Assembly (NCBI GenBank): GCA_021801125.1
Contig: JAJYYI010000071.1
Span: 1 to 40,341 of the forward strand
From: Deltaproteobacteria bacterium
Lineage (GTDB): Bacteria > Desulfobacterota > Binatia > Binatales > Binataceae
Direction of reading: 5' to 3'
Length of the DNA: 40,341 bases
Position numbers and translations under genes: made by a program. The notes under the pieces are model-generated. The model was given only the letters and a program-made list of their open reading frames with translations, had not been told where the DNA came from and ran no database searches. Of this stretch, positions 1-11,103 are shown one piece after another. The first letter of the stretch is position 1, and each line of letters starts with the position of its first letter.

Positions 1-1667
1 AAGTAAGCCAAGCGGCCGATGACTTGGACGGTGACGCTTGTCAAGCCCGCGCTGGCCAAGCTGTCATTGATCCGTTGCTGGGTTAGCCGCCATTCTTCGG
101 TATCGGCGGTCAGATTATTGACGACGCCGGTGACCCCGCTTACGCCGGAGACCAACTGCGCGGCGGCGGCCTTGTCTTTCTCATTCACCACCTTGCCGAA
201 CAAGGTGACGACGCTGCCGTTGGTGTAGGCGTTGACGCGCCTGAATCTACGATCCGACGCGAGCACGTCCTTTACCCGCGTAAGCAATGGCCGCACAGTT
301 AAAATGCGGTTGAGCACGCGGTTTACGCCGGCAACGCGCCAAGCTGCTCTTTCCGCCGCGGCCTTGTCGGCGTCGCTCATCACTTTGCCAAAGAGTGTGA
401 CGTCGCTTCCATTCACCTCGGCGTGAACCTCGGCGAACCGCCCGTCGCGAGCGAGCGCCTGAGTTACACGCTCCCGCAGCGATGGGGGCGGAGGCGCTGG
501 TGGAGCAGCCGGAACGGGTCGCGGGGTCTCCAGTCGCGCGGTCTCCGGGGTAGGTGCCGCCGGAGGTGGCGGCGCAACCGAGGGCGCGACCGCGGGCGCC
601 ACTGGAGGAGCCGCGGTCGCCTGAGGCGAAGCGGCGGCGACCGGCGGCGTGGGCACTGCCGCAGGCGCCGGCGTTGCCATCATGGCGATGCTCGGCGTGG
701 CCGCGACCTTAGCCATTCGATATTCAGCGAGTGTCGTTGGGCTATAGCTCGCGACCCTTTCAGCTAATTGTTTTTCGGTTGCCTCGAGCTGCGTGGGACC
801 GGAGGCGATTACGATTGGGTAACGTGCAGTGGTCGGGACTGGGCCGGTGGTGGGAAAAGTCCACTTCAGCATCTGCTTGGCAACTTCAGCGTCGACTTCC
901 GGATTATGCGCCGTCGAGGTGAGAATCGACACTGCGGAAACTTCTCCGTTAGCGGTGATCTCCAACTCAACCCATAAACCGTCATCGGGCGTCGGACCTC
1001 CGCCGCTCAGTTGCTTGTATTTGTTGAGCAACGAGTCTTTGCCGCTTCTAAACACCGCCTGCGCTTGAGCAGTCGCCGCGTCGACGTCACGGGAGGAAAC
1101 GCCGCTCACTTCCACTTGCAGGGGTGCCGTGGTTGCAAGAGCAAGCATCGGCTGCGGAGCTGCTGTGGCTGCGACCGACGGTTGCGCAACCGGGGAAGGC
1201 CCGGCTACAGGCGTTGGAGGAGCGTGATGAGGCCTGGGCGCAACCCAGATGGCGACCACCACGCCAGCAGCCAGCGCGGCCAAGCCGGCCAACGAGTAGC
1301 CCAGGATTGCCAAAACACGCCTGCCGTGCGGTCCCTCGTCGTCCGGTCCGCGCTCGTCACCCTCGAATGACTCCTCGAGGCCTTCCGACCCATCCCCCGC
1401 CGCGGGCGCACCCATCCCTACATGCGCGGTTGGCGTGTAACTGCTTAGCGCCGACCCGCAATAGGGACAGAGTTGCTCATCCGCTTTCACATTGGCGCCA
1501 CATGCCGGGCATGCGAGCAGACTCGTGGCCTGAGAGCCGCCACCCTCAGCCATGACCTCGGTAGCGCGTGCCACCGCAGAGCCTGCGGGTTGGAGGCTTG
1601 ATCCGTCGTCCGCGCAAAAGCGTTCCGATTCAGGGTACGTTCTTCCGCATTGCGGGCACTTCATCAT
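1..1667 (-). CDS. Zinc-ribbon, membrane-anchored AgmX/TonB-C-like protein with tandem BON domains (partial, C-terminus off the left edge)
   Basis: About 555 residues are visible and the frame is open to the window edge. Order of parts: a zinc ribbon at 4-21 (CPQCG, then FCADDG); a second one at 53-71 (CPACG, then CPYCG); an acidic linker; one membrane segment at about 118-143; an Ala/Pro linker; a region at about 195-290 that reads like the AgmX/PglI or TonB C-terminal fold (AVFRSGKDSLLNKYKQ, then WVELEITANGEVSAV, then MLKWTFP); a long Pro/Ala stretch at about 325-395; one BON repeat at about 398-460, a second at about 463-525, and the start of a third. BON domains bind membranes or phospholipid surfaces; AgmX-type proteins occur in gliding and envelope complexes of myxobacteria. 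The cytoplasmic zinc ribbons and periplasmic BON repeats suggest an envelope-spanning linker. Two adjacent ATG codons are possible starts (1667 or 1664). The function is not known. Confidence 0.8.
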   Translation of the reverse strand, partial: MMKCPQCGRTYPESERFCADDGSSLQPAGSAVARATEVMAEGGGSQATSLLACPACGANVKADEQLCPYCGSALSSYTPTAHVGMGAPAAGDGSEGLEESFEGDERGPDDEGPHGRRVLAILGYSLAGLAALAAGVVVAIWVAPRPHHAPPTPVAGPSPVAQPSVAATAAPQPMLALATTAPLQVEVSGVSSRDVDAATAQAQAVFRSGKDSLLNKYKQLSGGGPTPDDGLWVELEITANGEVSAVSILTSTAHNPEVDAEVAKQMLKWTFPTTGPVPTTARYPIVIASGPTQLEATEKQLAERVASYSPTTLAEYRMAKVAATPSIAMMATPAPAAVPTPPVAAASPQATAAPPVAPAVAPSVAPPPPAAPTPETARLETPRPVPAAPPAPPPPSLRERVTQALARDGRFAEVHAEVNGSDVTLFGKVMSDADKAAAERAAWRVAGVNRVLNRILTVRPLLTRVKDVLASDRRFRRVNAYTNGSVVTLFGKVVNEKDKAAAAQLVSGVSGVTGVVNNLTADTEEWRLTQQRINDSLASAGLTSVTVQVIGRLAY

Positions 1668-2205
1668 AGCGCTTCGATGCTCCTACGCCTTGGGCCAGAG
1701 CATAGCGCAGGCTTGCAACAAAGCCAATTAAGGCGCAGTGCGAGTGGTATGAGAGATGAGGATGCCCAGGCGCGCGAAGCCGTGAAAGATGGCGCAAAGG
1801 CCTTAGACCGACGGCCCGGTGCACCTGGGGAGGCGGGCGTAGCCGGAATAGGCGCGTAGCCATACGGCGCAGCCAAAGCCTCCGCATCGCAAGGGTCAAC
1901 GACGCGGCTTCGGCCGAACTCAGACGAGACCTTGTCGACGCCGTCGAAACGGGGGATGCGCGCTCTCCGTGCTCTGCCGGATTTGGTATCTCCGGACGCA
2001 ATTTTTGAGCTTCTCGCTGTTCTTATTTCATCAAGCCTGCAGGAACGATTTTGCTCAAGGATATGTCGGGCGAAAGAGGCATGCGGGCTTAAGCAGCGTG
2101 CGGTCGATAGGAGCCCTCGGGATCCGCGAGGCCTGGTTGCTGGTCGCAAAGGCATACGCAGGCACCGAACAGAATCGCGACCGACTGACGGTGACGAAGG
2201 CTTGG
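1668..2205. other. Intergenic region with no recognised gene
   Basis: This stretch of 538 bases separates two minus-strand genes. It contains only short overlapping ORFs whose translations are rich in Arg, Ser and Ala and resemble no family I know. It must hold the promoter of the zinc-ribbon/BON gene and probably the 3' end of the epimerase transcript. No convincing hairpin followed by a T-tract was seen. Confidence 0.5.
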
Positions 2206-3165
2206 CTAATTCTGGTCAAGTGAGCGCAGCGCGGCAGGATGCGAGCGGAACCACCGCCAGGTCAGATCGAGCCCTGCGGTCAAAGAGGTTCGGGGATTGA
2301 AGCCTAAGAGCCGGTTGGCGCGATCGAAGTCGGCAAAATTATGCTCGAGTTCGCCTGCCCTTGGCGGGGCGAAGTGGGTCGGGTGCGACGCGCGCCCGGC
2401 GATCTTTCTTAGCTCGTTAGCGAGCGCGATTATCGTGGTTTCGACGCCGCTGGCCAAGTGCAGAAGGGTTCCTGGTTCGAGCGAGCGCTCGAGTGCTTGA
2501 TATATGCCTTGGCATAGGTCGTCCACAAACAGGAAGTCGCGCGTCGCGCTACCGTCTCCGTAAATAACTAGCGGCCGGTCTCTCAGCAGCGCCTTGATAA
2601 ACGCCGTCACCGCCCCGCGCTTGCGATGGCTGAAGGGGCCGTACACATTGGCAAAGCGCAGCATAACGGTCGGCAAAGCGAATGTCTGAGCGAACGCGTG
2701 GCAGTACGCTTCGCCGCATAATTTACTTGCACCGTAAGGAGAGACCGGCCTGGGCAGCGAAGCTTCACTCACCGGAAGCGGCCCCCGACCGATCACAGCC
2801 CCGCCGGAAGAAGCAAACACGAATTTCTTCACTTTCCGGCGCGCCGCTTCCTGCAGCAGATTTACGGTGCCGCGCACGTTAACGTCGAAATTTTCGCTTA
2901 GGCCGCTAACCGACTCGGTGACCGAACCAAAGGCCGCGAGATGGACCACGGCATCGACGCCGCCTTCCATCGCCTCGCCCACGTCGCGCGGGTCTCGCAC
3001 GTCGCCTGTAAGCGCCTCGACCTCCAACCCTTCCAGGTTCGCCGCATCGCCCCGCGAAAGATCGTCGAGCACGCGCACGCGAGACCCCTCGGCGAGCAGC
3101 TTACGTACGAGGCTCGCGCCGATAAAACCGAAGCCGCCCGTCACGAGAATACACTTAAACGCCAA
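2206..3165 (-). CDS. NAD-dependent epimerase/dehydratase, UDP-glucose 4-epimerase-like
   Basis: A 319-residue extended SDR. The Rossmann motif GGFGFIG is at 10-16, the ASSGG segment with the active-site Ser at about 118-122, and the YxxxK catalytic pair at Tyr144/Lys148 (YGASK). Further motifs are RFANVYGP and the GDGSATRDFLFVDD segment typical of nucleotide-sugar epimerases. The start is TTG at 3165, supported by a perfect AAGGAGGT eight bases upstream. It lies downstream of, and in the same direction as, the UDP-sulfoquinovose synthase gene with a 163-base gap. It probably interconverts a UDP-hexose, for example UDP-glucose and UDP-galactose, feeding a surface glycan or glycolipid. Its exact sugar cannot be told from sequence. 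Confidence 0.9.
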   Translation of the reverse strand: MAFKCILVTGGFGFIGASLVRKLLAEGSRVRVLDDLSRGDAANLEGLEVEALTGDVRDPRDVGEAMEGGVDAVVHLAAFGSVTESVSGLSENFDVNVRGTVNLLQEAARRKVKKFVFASSGGAVIGRGPLPVSEASLPRPVSPYGASKLCGEAYCHAFAQTFALPTVMLRFANVYGPFSHRKRGAVTAFIKALLRDRPLVIYGDGSATRDFLFVDDLCQGIYQALERSLEPGTLLHLASGVETTIIALANELRKIAGRASHPTHFAPPRAGELEHNFADFDRANRLLGFNPRTSLTAGLDLTWRWFRSHPAALRSLDQN

Positions 3166-3328
3166 CCTGCGACCTCCTTGAGATTACGAACACAGTTATG
3201 CCGGTGTACGCGACGGACCCCAATTTTCGAGGGCGTCGAGCGACCCGTCGACAGGCCCATCGCCCGTGTTGCTGTGCCCGATGCTCGTGCGGCGACCGCC
3301 GCGAATCGCCGGTGTGCGACGCCCTCGC

Positions 3329-4660
<1,332 letters not shown>

Positions 4661-4730
4661 CTACCTCCCACTCGCGTTTCAGCGTTGTGCGCCTAGACCG
4701 CTATGCCTAGCTCGCACCAGTCGAGCCTCC

Positions 4731-6026
4731 TTAGAAAGGATAGTTTACACCTGAAAACACCACCGCGCCGTTCGGTCCGTAGCCAAAGTCGACATATCCA
4801 ACGACGAACGGCAGCGCGATCCCTCGAAAGCCAACTCCGCCCACGGGATGAAGCTCAGAGACCGGGCTTTGGGTCACGGACCCGAACACTTGCCCGGCGT
4901 CGATAAAGGGAGCGACCTCCAGGATGCCGTGGGTGTCGAAGAGGTCGCGCTCATAGACCCGCATTCGGAACTCCAGATTCCCAACAAACACGTTATTGTC
5001 TATATATCTTCCCGCGCCGTAACCGCGCCACGTAGCGCTGTCGCTGAGCGGCAAGGCCAGCAAGCTGCTCTCGCCGGCGCCGTCACCGCCGAGCCAGCTC
5101 ATGATCCAGAACGGTACAGGATTGGTCGCCGGTATATATCGCGCGTAAAGGTTTCCAGCTATAGTCAGCCACTTCAAGACCCGTTGGTATCGACGTATAT
5201 CGAAGCCGAACTCGCTATAGGAGAACGAACTCATCATCGCACGGTCGGCGCCGCCGCCGAAAAAGCATAGGAGGCCGCCCTTGGTTGGAATATCAATTGA
5301 ATCTCGAGTGTCGTAGGTCAGAAACATCCGCCCCCTGACGACGCTCCCGCCGTCAAGGCCCTCGAGCGTGGGAAACACCGTTCCCGTGAATGGGAGACTG
5401 CTCAGAGCACCACGTTGGATCCGTACGAAGCGCGGCTGAACCGCCAGCGCCAGCTGGAGCTCGTGCGTGATATTCAAGCCGAGCAGCGCCTCGCCATAAA
5501 CTTCCTCGTCCGCGTAATTCGTTTCGCTGCTGAAGGCCGAATCGTTTCCCAACCCGAAGAATCGGTACGTCGGGTCGCGCATAAAAAGAAAATGGCCTTC
5601 GAATGACCACCATCGTCGATGTGTGATGCCGGTGGCATAATCAAACTCAACGCGCTCCTGATTCTGTTCCGCACCTCCGGCTATCGCAAACCACTGTGTG
5701 TCGTCTGAAGGGTAGGACAAATAGCGCAACGTGCCGCCAGGCCCGACGATCGTATTGTAGTTGATATCGGGAGCGAAAATAGATGTGATCTGATGCTGCG
5801 AGTCGGTTTCGAGAAAAACCGGAAGAAGCCCGATAGTAGTACCCGAGACCGGGTCGGTTGCCACTTCCGGCACCGGTATAAACGGCCACGTAGTAGGATT
5901 ACTCCAAGATTGCGGGTCAAACCATTTTTGTAGGTCGGCCAGATCAGCACGCGCCTCTCCACTACCGCATAACAGCATTGCCACGCAGCCGACGAGCGCG
6001 ATGGCCTGTCGCAGTCGCTTTGCCAA
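4731..6026 (-). CDS. Omp85-type (BamA/TamA family) outer-membrane beta-barrel without POTRA domains
   Basis: 431 residues with a cleavable signal peptide (MAKRLRQAI..., hydrophobic to about 24, likely cut after GEARA). The mature start has the segment PVPEVATDPVSGTTIG, which I associate with the D15/surface-antigen barrel families. Alternating aromatic strands fill the rest. WRGYGAGRY at about 335-343 matches the (V/I)RG(F/Y) loop-6 motif of Omp85 proteins. The last residues, GVNYPF, end in Phe, the usual beta-signal for barrel insertion. There is no room for POTRA repeats, so this is a barrel-only member. The start is TTG, with ATG at residue 17 unlikely because it would cut the signal peptide; no strong Shine-Dalgarno was seen. 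It heads the run that continues with sqdB and the epimerase. Its cargo or role is unknown. Confidence 0.82.
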   Translation of the reverse strand: MAKRLRQAIALVGCVAMLLCGSGEARADLADLQKWFDPQSWSNPTTWPFIPVPEVATDPVSGTTIGLLPVFLETDSQHQITSIFAPDINYNTIVGPGGTLRYLSYPSDDTQWFAIAGGAEQNQERVEFDYATGITHRRWWSFEGHFLFMRDPTYRFFGLGNDSAFSSETNYADEEVYGEALLGLNITHELQLALAVQPRFVRIQRGALSSLPFTGTVFPTLEGLDGGSVVRGRMFLTYDTRDSIDIPTKGGLLCFFGGGADRAMMSSFSYSEFGFDIRRYQRVLKWLTIAGNLYARYIPATNPVPFWIMSWLGGDGAGESSLLALPLSDSATWRGYGAGRYIDNNVFVGNLEFRMRVYERDLFDTHGILEVAPFIDAGQVFGSVTQSPVSELHPVGGVGFRGIALPFVVGYVDFGYGPNGAVVFSGVNYPF

Positions 6027-6464
6027 AGGAGCCAGGGGTGGGTCGCTTCTGATGCGGTTATCCAGCCGGACAACTGGCAGTCGCTGACGCTTCGGCTTAT
6101 CAGGGCAGCGCCCGCGAAGCTTCCACTCCCGCGGCGTTTTGATAGACCCTATGCGCCAGCGTCAATCCGGTTTCCGCGCTTCGCGAACCCACTTGGGCGT
6201 CGCTTGCACCGGTAGCCTGCGCTGCCGCTGCGCTGCGGCCGAGTCCCGCAATGATGACGAAACCACGCTCTGTCAAATCAAACATTTACCTACCAAGGCC
6301 GCACCGCGCTGACGTTTCATCGTAGACTCTCGTTTCACATCGCTCAAGTGCTATCGGTTCAGGCGTTTGCGGTGCAGGTGGCGCGGCCGTCAACCCTTGT
6401 TGAAAAAAAGAAAGCGTTGGGCTGGCCTTGGCACTTAAACCATCGCCGGCAATCAAACGGCGGG
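6027..6464. other. Intergenic region with two short minus-strand ORFs of doubtful reality
   Basis: The 438 bases between the transporter end and the barrel start hold two consecutive minus-strand reading frames. One runs from 6486 to 6286 (66 codons, overlapping the end of the transporter by 22 bases) and one from 6285 to 6100 (61 codons). Neither has a Shine-Dalgarno that I can see or a recognisable domain. I treat them as chance ORFs or decayed sequence. The promoter of the barrel gene should lie near 6030-6100. Confidence 0.4.
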
Positions 6465-7709
6465 TCAGCGAAAAACGCTTAGCCATGCCAAGTTAATTGA
6501 CGTTGTGAGCAAGGTGATAGGCACGCCTACGCGCATGTACTCAAAAAAGCCGATTCCGATCCCGCGCCGGCGCGCGTTCTCGACAACAATCAAGTTTGCG
6601 ATCGACCCCATGACAGTCAAGTTGCCTGCATACGTGCTGACGCTGGCGAGCAGCAGTCCGGCGCTCGTTGGGTTGCCTAAAAGGTGGAAGAGCGGCTTGA
6701 AGAACAGGACCGCCGGAACATTGCTTAGCGCATTGCTCAACACCGTGATCAACGCTGCGAGCGTAATCGGATTGCTCAAGCGCTCGACGCCTACCAGACG
6801 CGCCAGGCTGTTTTGAAAACCGGTGTTCTGCGCTCCAGCCACCACCACGAACAAACCAACGAACATCAGGAGCAGCGGCCAGTCCACCTCCTGGTAAATG
6901 CGTTCGGGTCGGAGATGGCCGACCAACAGCATCGCGGCGGCGGCGCTCAGCGCGACCAGCGAGGTCGGAAAGCCCAAGGCAAAGCACGCGATCGCCGCAA
7001 GCGACACGAGGGAAGCCTTGAGCGCGAGCGCCTTGCAGACGCGCAACCGGGTCTTTTTCTTGCCTGTTCCGCAGCTTATGTCGCAGGCCGTCAGCTCTCT
7101 TCGGTAAACCAAGGCGACTACACCAAAGGCGGCGAGCAGGCCAAGCACCGCCGCCGGCGCCAGATGAAAGATGAAGTTCGTATAGGTCAGATTTGCAAAG
7201 TTGGCCACGATCATGTTCTGCGGGTTTCCCGTGACGGTTGCCGCGCTACCGATATTGCTCGCGGTCGCAAGCCCCAGCAGCAGCGGCACCGGATTTACCT
7301 CGCTCTCCACAGCGGCTTCGATCACGACCGGCGTAAGCACCAAGCAGACCACGTCGTTGATAAAAAACGCCGCGAGCGCGCCGGACAGCGCCACGACCAG
7401 TGCGAGCATCCAAAAGGGCGAGACCCGCCGCTCCAGCACCCGGCGCGCCAGCCAGGTGAAGGCGCCGCATAGACGCAGGTTAGCGACGATGACCATCATG
7501 CCGAACAGGAGAGAAATCGTGGGAAAGTCGATCGCTCGCAAAGCCTGGCGTTCGCTGAGCGCGCCAAATAGGAGCATCGCCACGGCTCCTATCATCGCGG
7601 CCGCAGGCCGATCTACCTTGTTGTACGGCAATCGGCCCACGGCCAGCGCCGCGTACGTCAGGATAAAGATGGCCAGCGCGGCCTCTATCCTAAAATCAGC
7701 AATATTCAT
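6465..7709 (-). CDS. ArsB/NhaD-superfamily anion transporter (YbiR-like)
   Basis: 414 residues, nearly all hydrophobic, with about ten to eleven predicted membrane segments in two halves. Family signatures are FFINDVVCLVLTP at about 115-127 and GNPQNMIVAN at 161-170. The second-half counterpart is SNALSNVPAVLFFKPLF, the equivalent of the re-entrant N-x-P motif. This layout is that of the ion-transporter superfamily holding ArsB, NhaD, CitM and E. coli YbiR. The substrate (arsenite, Na+, dicarboxylate or other anion) cannot be assigned; no arsR, arsC or arsA lies nearby. The gene sits 112 bases downstream of the two-component regulator on the same strand, so it is a candidate target or operon partner. 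I looked for a sigma-54 promoter in that gap and found no convincing one. Confidence 0.88.
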   Translation of the reverse strand: MNIADFRIEAALAIFILTYAALAVGRLPYNKVDRPAAAMIGAVAMLLFGALSERQALRAIDFPTISLLFGMMVIVANLRLCGAFTWLARRVLERRVSPFWMLALVVALSGALAAFFINDVVCLVLTPVVIEAAVESEVNPVPLLLGLATASNIGSAATVTGNPQNMIVANFANLTYTNFIFHLAPAAVLGLLAAFGVVALVYRRELTACDISCGTGKKKTRLRVCKALALKASLVSLAAIACFALGFPTSLVALSAAAAMLLVGHLRPERIYQEVDWPLLLMFVGLFVVVAGAQNTGFQNSLARLVGVERLSNPITLAALITVLSNALSNVPAVLFFKPLFHLLGNPTSAGLLLASVSTYAGNLTVMGSIANLIVVENARRRGIGIGFFEYMRVGVPITLLTTSINLAWLSVFR

Positions 7710-7821
7710 GAATCTTAAAAATTATCCGAGCCAAAAAACTCGATGAGCGTCAGGCAGCGGGCGCTGGAGACGATAAATCTGGGGCAAGTAGAGGAACTCG
7801 CATGGCTTCGGAAGGCTAGCG

Positions 7822-9213
7822 CTACTCTATTCCTAACTCCTTGAGCTTGGCGTAGAGGAGTTGGCGATGGATGCCGAGGATTCGCGCCGCCTCGGCCTTG
7901 TTGCCCGCCGACCGTTGCAGCGCACGCTCGATCATCGCGCGTTCCAGCGCTGAGACCGCTTCTTCGAGCGGCATCTCCAGTAGCGTTTCGAGGCCGGCCC
8001 GCGCCTCACGGCCGCTCGCCGCCAGCGGCGGAAGGTCGGCGACTGCGATCAAAGGCCCCTGCGCCAACGCAACAGCGCGCTCAACGATGTTACGCAGCTC
8101 GCGCACGTTGCCTGGGTAGTCGTAAACGATCAGCGCGCGCATCGCCTCTTCGCTAAAACCGGAAGGAGCGTCAGCGCGCACCATGCGCGCGGCGCTCAAA
8201 AAGTATTCGGCCAGCTCGGCGATATCGCTCCGACGCACGCGCAGCGGCGGGACGTCGATCCGCACTACGTTCAGCCGGTAGAACAGATCCTCTCTGAAAC
8301 GTCCCTCGGCGGCCAGGCGCGCGAGGTCCTGGTTTGTGGCCGCGATCAATCTGAAGTCGGCGCTGATGGGCCCTTTGCCGCCGAGGCGTTCAAAACGCCG
8401 CTCCTGGAGGGCGCGCAGAAGCTTTACCTGAACGCCTGGCGGGAGATCGCCGATCTCGTCAAGAAAGAGCGTTCCGCCATCGGCATTCTCCAGGCGCCCC
8501 GGCTTACTCGAGACCGCGCCCGTGAATGCGCCGCGCTCGTAGCCGAACAGCTCGCTCTCCGTTAGCGCCTCAGGAATTGCGCCGCAGTTTACCGTCACCA
8601 TCGGTCCGCCGAAGCGGGTGCTGTGTCGATGGATCGCTTGCGCGATGAGTTCCTTGCCGGTGCCCGATTCTCCCACGATAAGCACGGGCGCTTGCGAGGG
8701 AGCCACCTTGCCGATAAGTTTGAAAATCTCGCGCATCGCAGGATGGCGCCCTACGATGCCGCTGGAAGCGGCTTCTCCGACGGCGCCGGCCGAATCCCGC
8801 AACCGTTCGACTTCGTGCCAGAGCCGGCTGACTTCGATCGCGCGCCGCGCTGTCTGGATAACCTCGTCGGCCTCGAAGGGTTTGGTGATGTAATCATACG
8901 CACCGGCCTTCATCGCCTCGATAGTCTCTTCGCTGCCGCCTAATGCAGTAATAATCACCACTGGAATCCGGCTCAGCCGGGGCTCTCCTTTGAGAGCTCT
9001 CAGAGTGGCTATTCCGTCGCGCCGGGGCATTTTAAGGTCCAGAAAAATGACCTCGGGAAGCGCCTCTTGGTCGGCTAAAAGAGCGGTTACCTCTTCCCCG
9101 TTTCCGGCCTGAAGCACCCGCCAGCCCTCGGCCGCGAATAACTCGGCTAGCCCCTCGCGAAGGTTGCGCTCGTCATCGGCAACGAGAACGGTGGCCTCAG
9201 CCTGGCTCAGCAT
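7822..9213 (-). CDS. NtrC-family sigma-54-dependent response regulator
   Basis: 463 residues with the complete three-part layout. The receiver domain (1-120) has Asp13/Asp14, phospho-acceptor Asp59 (FLDLKMP) and Lys111 (ITKPF). The AAA+ domain has Walker A GESGTGKE at 181-188, the sigma-54 contact loop GAFTGA at 228-233, Walker B (TLFLDEIGD) at about 248-256, and the arginine-finger region. A C-terminal Fis-type helix-turn-helix follows ([20 protein letters not shown]). It should activate sigma-54 promoters when phosphorylated by the kinase upstream, whose stop codon overlaps this ATG by seven bases, a sign of translational coupling. The genes it controls are not evident; the adjacent anion transporter is the simplest guess. 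Confidence 0.96.
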   Translation of the reverse strand: MLSQAEATVLVADDERNLREGLAELFAAEGWRVLQAGNGEEVTALLADQEALPEVIFLDLKMPRRDGIATLRALKGEPRLSRIPVVIITALGGSEETIEAMKAGAYDYITKPFEADEVIQTARRAIEVSRLWHEVERLRDSAGAVGEAASSGIVGRHPAMREIFKLIGKVAPSQAPVLIVGESGTGKELIAQAIHRHSTRFGGPMVTVNCGAIPEALTESELFGYERGAFTGAVSSKPGRLENADGGTLFLDEIGDLPPGVQVKLLRALQERRFERLGGKGPISADFRLIAATNQDLARLAAEGRFREDLFYRLNVVRIDVPPLRVRRSDIAELAEYFLSAARMVRADAPSGFSEEAMRALIVYDYPGNVRELRNIVERAVALAQGPLIAVADLPPLAASGREARAGLETLLEMPLEEAVSALERAMIERALQRSAGNKAEAARILGIHRQLLYAKLKELGIE

Positions 9214-10742
9214 GGCAGTACCAGCTCAAAATTGGCGCCGCTCCGCGGTCCCGAGCTTGCGGGTTTCGCCGTCGCGGTTGGCGTGTCGCCGGTATTAACC
9301 AGCTCGCCGCCCATAGCGCGGGCAAGTTGCGCGCAGATGAATAAGCCCAGACCGGTTCCGGTAGGTTTGGTCGTTACGAACGGCTCGAAAATGCGCTCGC
9401 GCAGTTCGGTCGGAATCCCCGGACCGTTGTCTCTGACGCGAATCACGACTCGGTGCGGTTCGCTGCGTTCGGCTTCAACGAGAACGCTTCCCTTGCCCGC
9501 TGGGGCTGCGTCCAGCGCGTTGATAATCAAATTGTCGACGATCTGGCCGAGCCTGTCCCGGTCAACCACCATCGGAGCGTCAACTGACTTCGCGACCGCA
9601 AGCTCGATGCGAGCGCCTTGCGCCTGCGCGCGGGGTTCGTAGGTCCGCACGCGTTCGGCCAGAAAGTTGCGCAGGTCGGTAAGCCCCGTGTTGTTCTTGC
9701 CGGTCTTTCCGAGGCTCAAAAGCCGGGCGACGATACGATCGATTCGGTCAACCTCGGAGCCGATTACTTCAAATGCACCAGCGAGGCGTTGCGGGTCTTC
9801 GCCCAGATTTCTTGACAAGGCTACCTTAAGCTTGATCGAGGCGAGCGGATTTCGCACTTCATGCGCCACTGCGGCCACGAGCCGCCCAAGTGCGGCCAAG
9901 CGGTCTGCATGACGAAGCCTTTGCTCTAGCTCGTCGCGGCGTTTCTGGTTGCGATCCAGCGCCTTCGCCAGTCGGCTCACCGCGGCGCCGATCCGGTCCA
10001 GCTCGGCGATACCGGTTTTGGCCACCGGCGTATCGAGGCAAGCGGCCAGGTCGTGGAGCGCATTTTCAATTGTCGCCACACCGCGGTCAAGCCGGCGCGT
10101 CAAAACCCACGCCAAACCGCTGGCCAGCGCGCACGCCACGAGCAGGAGCCCGACACCCAGCGCCTGAAGCCGCCCATAGGCACTTCTGACCCCGACCAGA
10201 CGGCGCATCACCCAGACCGCTTCGGCAGGCGCGCCCTGTCGCTCAATCGCAAGGGCGTAAAACAGGATCACGTCGTGGCCGGCTTCCACGCGCAATTCGG
10301 CCGTGCTGCCGGCGCTCGTGGCGGCCTCAGCGACTTTCAGGATCGAGCCGCGCTCGGCGGGTGGGATGTCCGTCTTCGGGCCTGACCCCTGATAGGTCGG
10401 GTAGGCATAGGCGAGCAGCGCGCCATGACCGCTGTCGTAGAATCCGCCTTCTACGCCAGGGAAACCGCCGAGCACGGCGCTGACCAACGCGCGCAACGTC
10501 GCCTCGGCGCCCGTTGCATGCGTCGTGTGGGCGTCGCGCGGAAGGCTGGAGGCGGCAGCCTGGTAACTCTGGCGAAGATTTTGCGCCGCACGTTCCAGGT
10601 GATGCTGGGCGTCAGCGATCATCGCGCCTTCGCTGTGGCGTACAAACTCGATTGCCAGGACGCACGCAAGCGAGATTGTCGCCGCGAGCATTATCCCGAG
10701 GAGGCGAATCTGGCGCTTTAGCGACCAACCGGCGCAGGGCAT
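9207..10742 (-). CDS. Sensor histidine kinase, partner of the NtrC-type regulator
   Basis: 511 residues from the ATG at 10742. Membrane segments are at about 11-33 and 193-215 and enclose a periplasmic sensor of roughly 160 residues. After a HAMP-like linker comes HisKA with the phospho-accepting His294 ([15 protein letters not shown]). The ATPase domain has the N box ([13 protein letters not shown], around Asn404), G1 DNGPGIP, an F box ([11 protein letters not shown]) and G2 GTGLGLF. The frame stays open upstream to 11030, adding 96 residues. That part has no membrane anchor or domain and reads as non-coding, so I prefer 10742, which places the first membrane helix ten residues from the N-terminus. 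The sensor domain matched no family I know, so the stimulus is unknown. The 3' end overlaps the regulator by seven bases. Confidence 0.9.
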   Translation of the reverse strand: MPCAGWSLKRQIRLLGIMLAATISLACVLAIEFVRHSEGAMIADAQHHLERAAQNLRQSYQAAASSLPRDAHTTHATGAEATLRALVSAVLGGFPGVEGGFYDSGHGALLAYAYPTYQGSGPKTDIPPAERGSILKVAEAATSAGSTAELRVEAGHDVILFYALAIERQGAPAEAVWVMRRLVGVRSAYGRLQALGVGLLLVACALASGLAWVLTRRLDRGVATIENALHDLAACLDTPVAKTGIAELDRIGAAVSRLAKALDRNQKRRDELEQRLRHADRLAALGRLVAAVAHEVRNPLASIKLKVALSRNLGEDPQRLAGAFEVIGSEVDRIDRIVARLLSLGKTGKNNTGLTDLRNFLAERVRTYEPRAQAQGARIELAVAKSVDAPMVVDRDRLGQIVDNLIINALDAAPAGKGSVLVEAERSEPHRVVIRVRDNGPGIPTELRERIFEPFVTTKPTGTGLGLFICAQLARAMGGELVNTGDTPTATAKPASSGPRSGANFELVLPC

Positions 10743-11082
10743 ATCGTCCCGAGCTGGCCTATTGCCAAACCTCGCGGGAGCCGTGGCCGGACTTTTCTGC
10801 CGCTGCTCATAATCGGAAATCACGTTAAGCGCCCGGTATGCTCGGTCGGTCAGCAAGTTTGTGCCCGCAGTCTTCGCCGTGAACCCGACGCTCCAGCCAG
10901 CCGTTCTTTTTCCTGGGGCCGTTCGCGGGTCTTCTTGCCCTAAAGGGTTATCGTCTACGCAGGCCGCCGGCAGAATCTTCAGTCGTAAATCGTAACTCAA
11001 AACCGATGCCAAGGTCCTCGATACCTTCATTTTCGAACAATGCGACCCGCCTGGCTTGCGGATATCAATGAGACGTCCTTAA

Positions 11083-11103
11083 AGCGGACGGGATCTGTCC
11101 GCT
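11083..11103. repeat. Interrupted palindrome, possible operator or hairpin
   Basis: AGCGGAC and GTCCGCT are perfect inverted arms of seven bases around a seven-base spacer. The site lies in the divergent gap between the kinase and the MFS gene. It has no T-tract worth the name on either side, so an operator is as likely as a transcript hairpin. Confidence 0.45.

Noticed and set aside
1664-2155. Minus-strand ORF of 163 codons
   Set aside because: Composition is Ser/Arg/Ala-rich with no domain; it overlaps the start of the zinc-ribbon/BON gene and has no ribosome site.
7710-7821. Sigma-54 promoter before the anion transporter
   Set aside because: No pair of GG and GC at the required 10-base interval in a convincing context on the minus strand.
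10743-11030. 96-residue N-terminal extension of the histidine kinase
   Set aside because: Open frame only; no membrane helix or domain, while the ATG at 10742 gives the normal position of the first helix.
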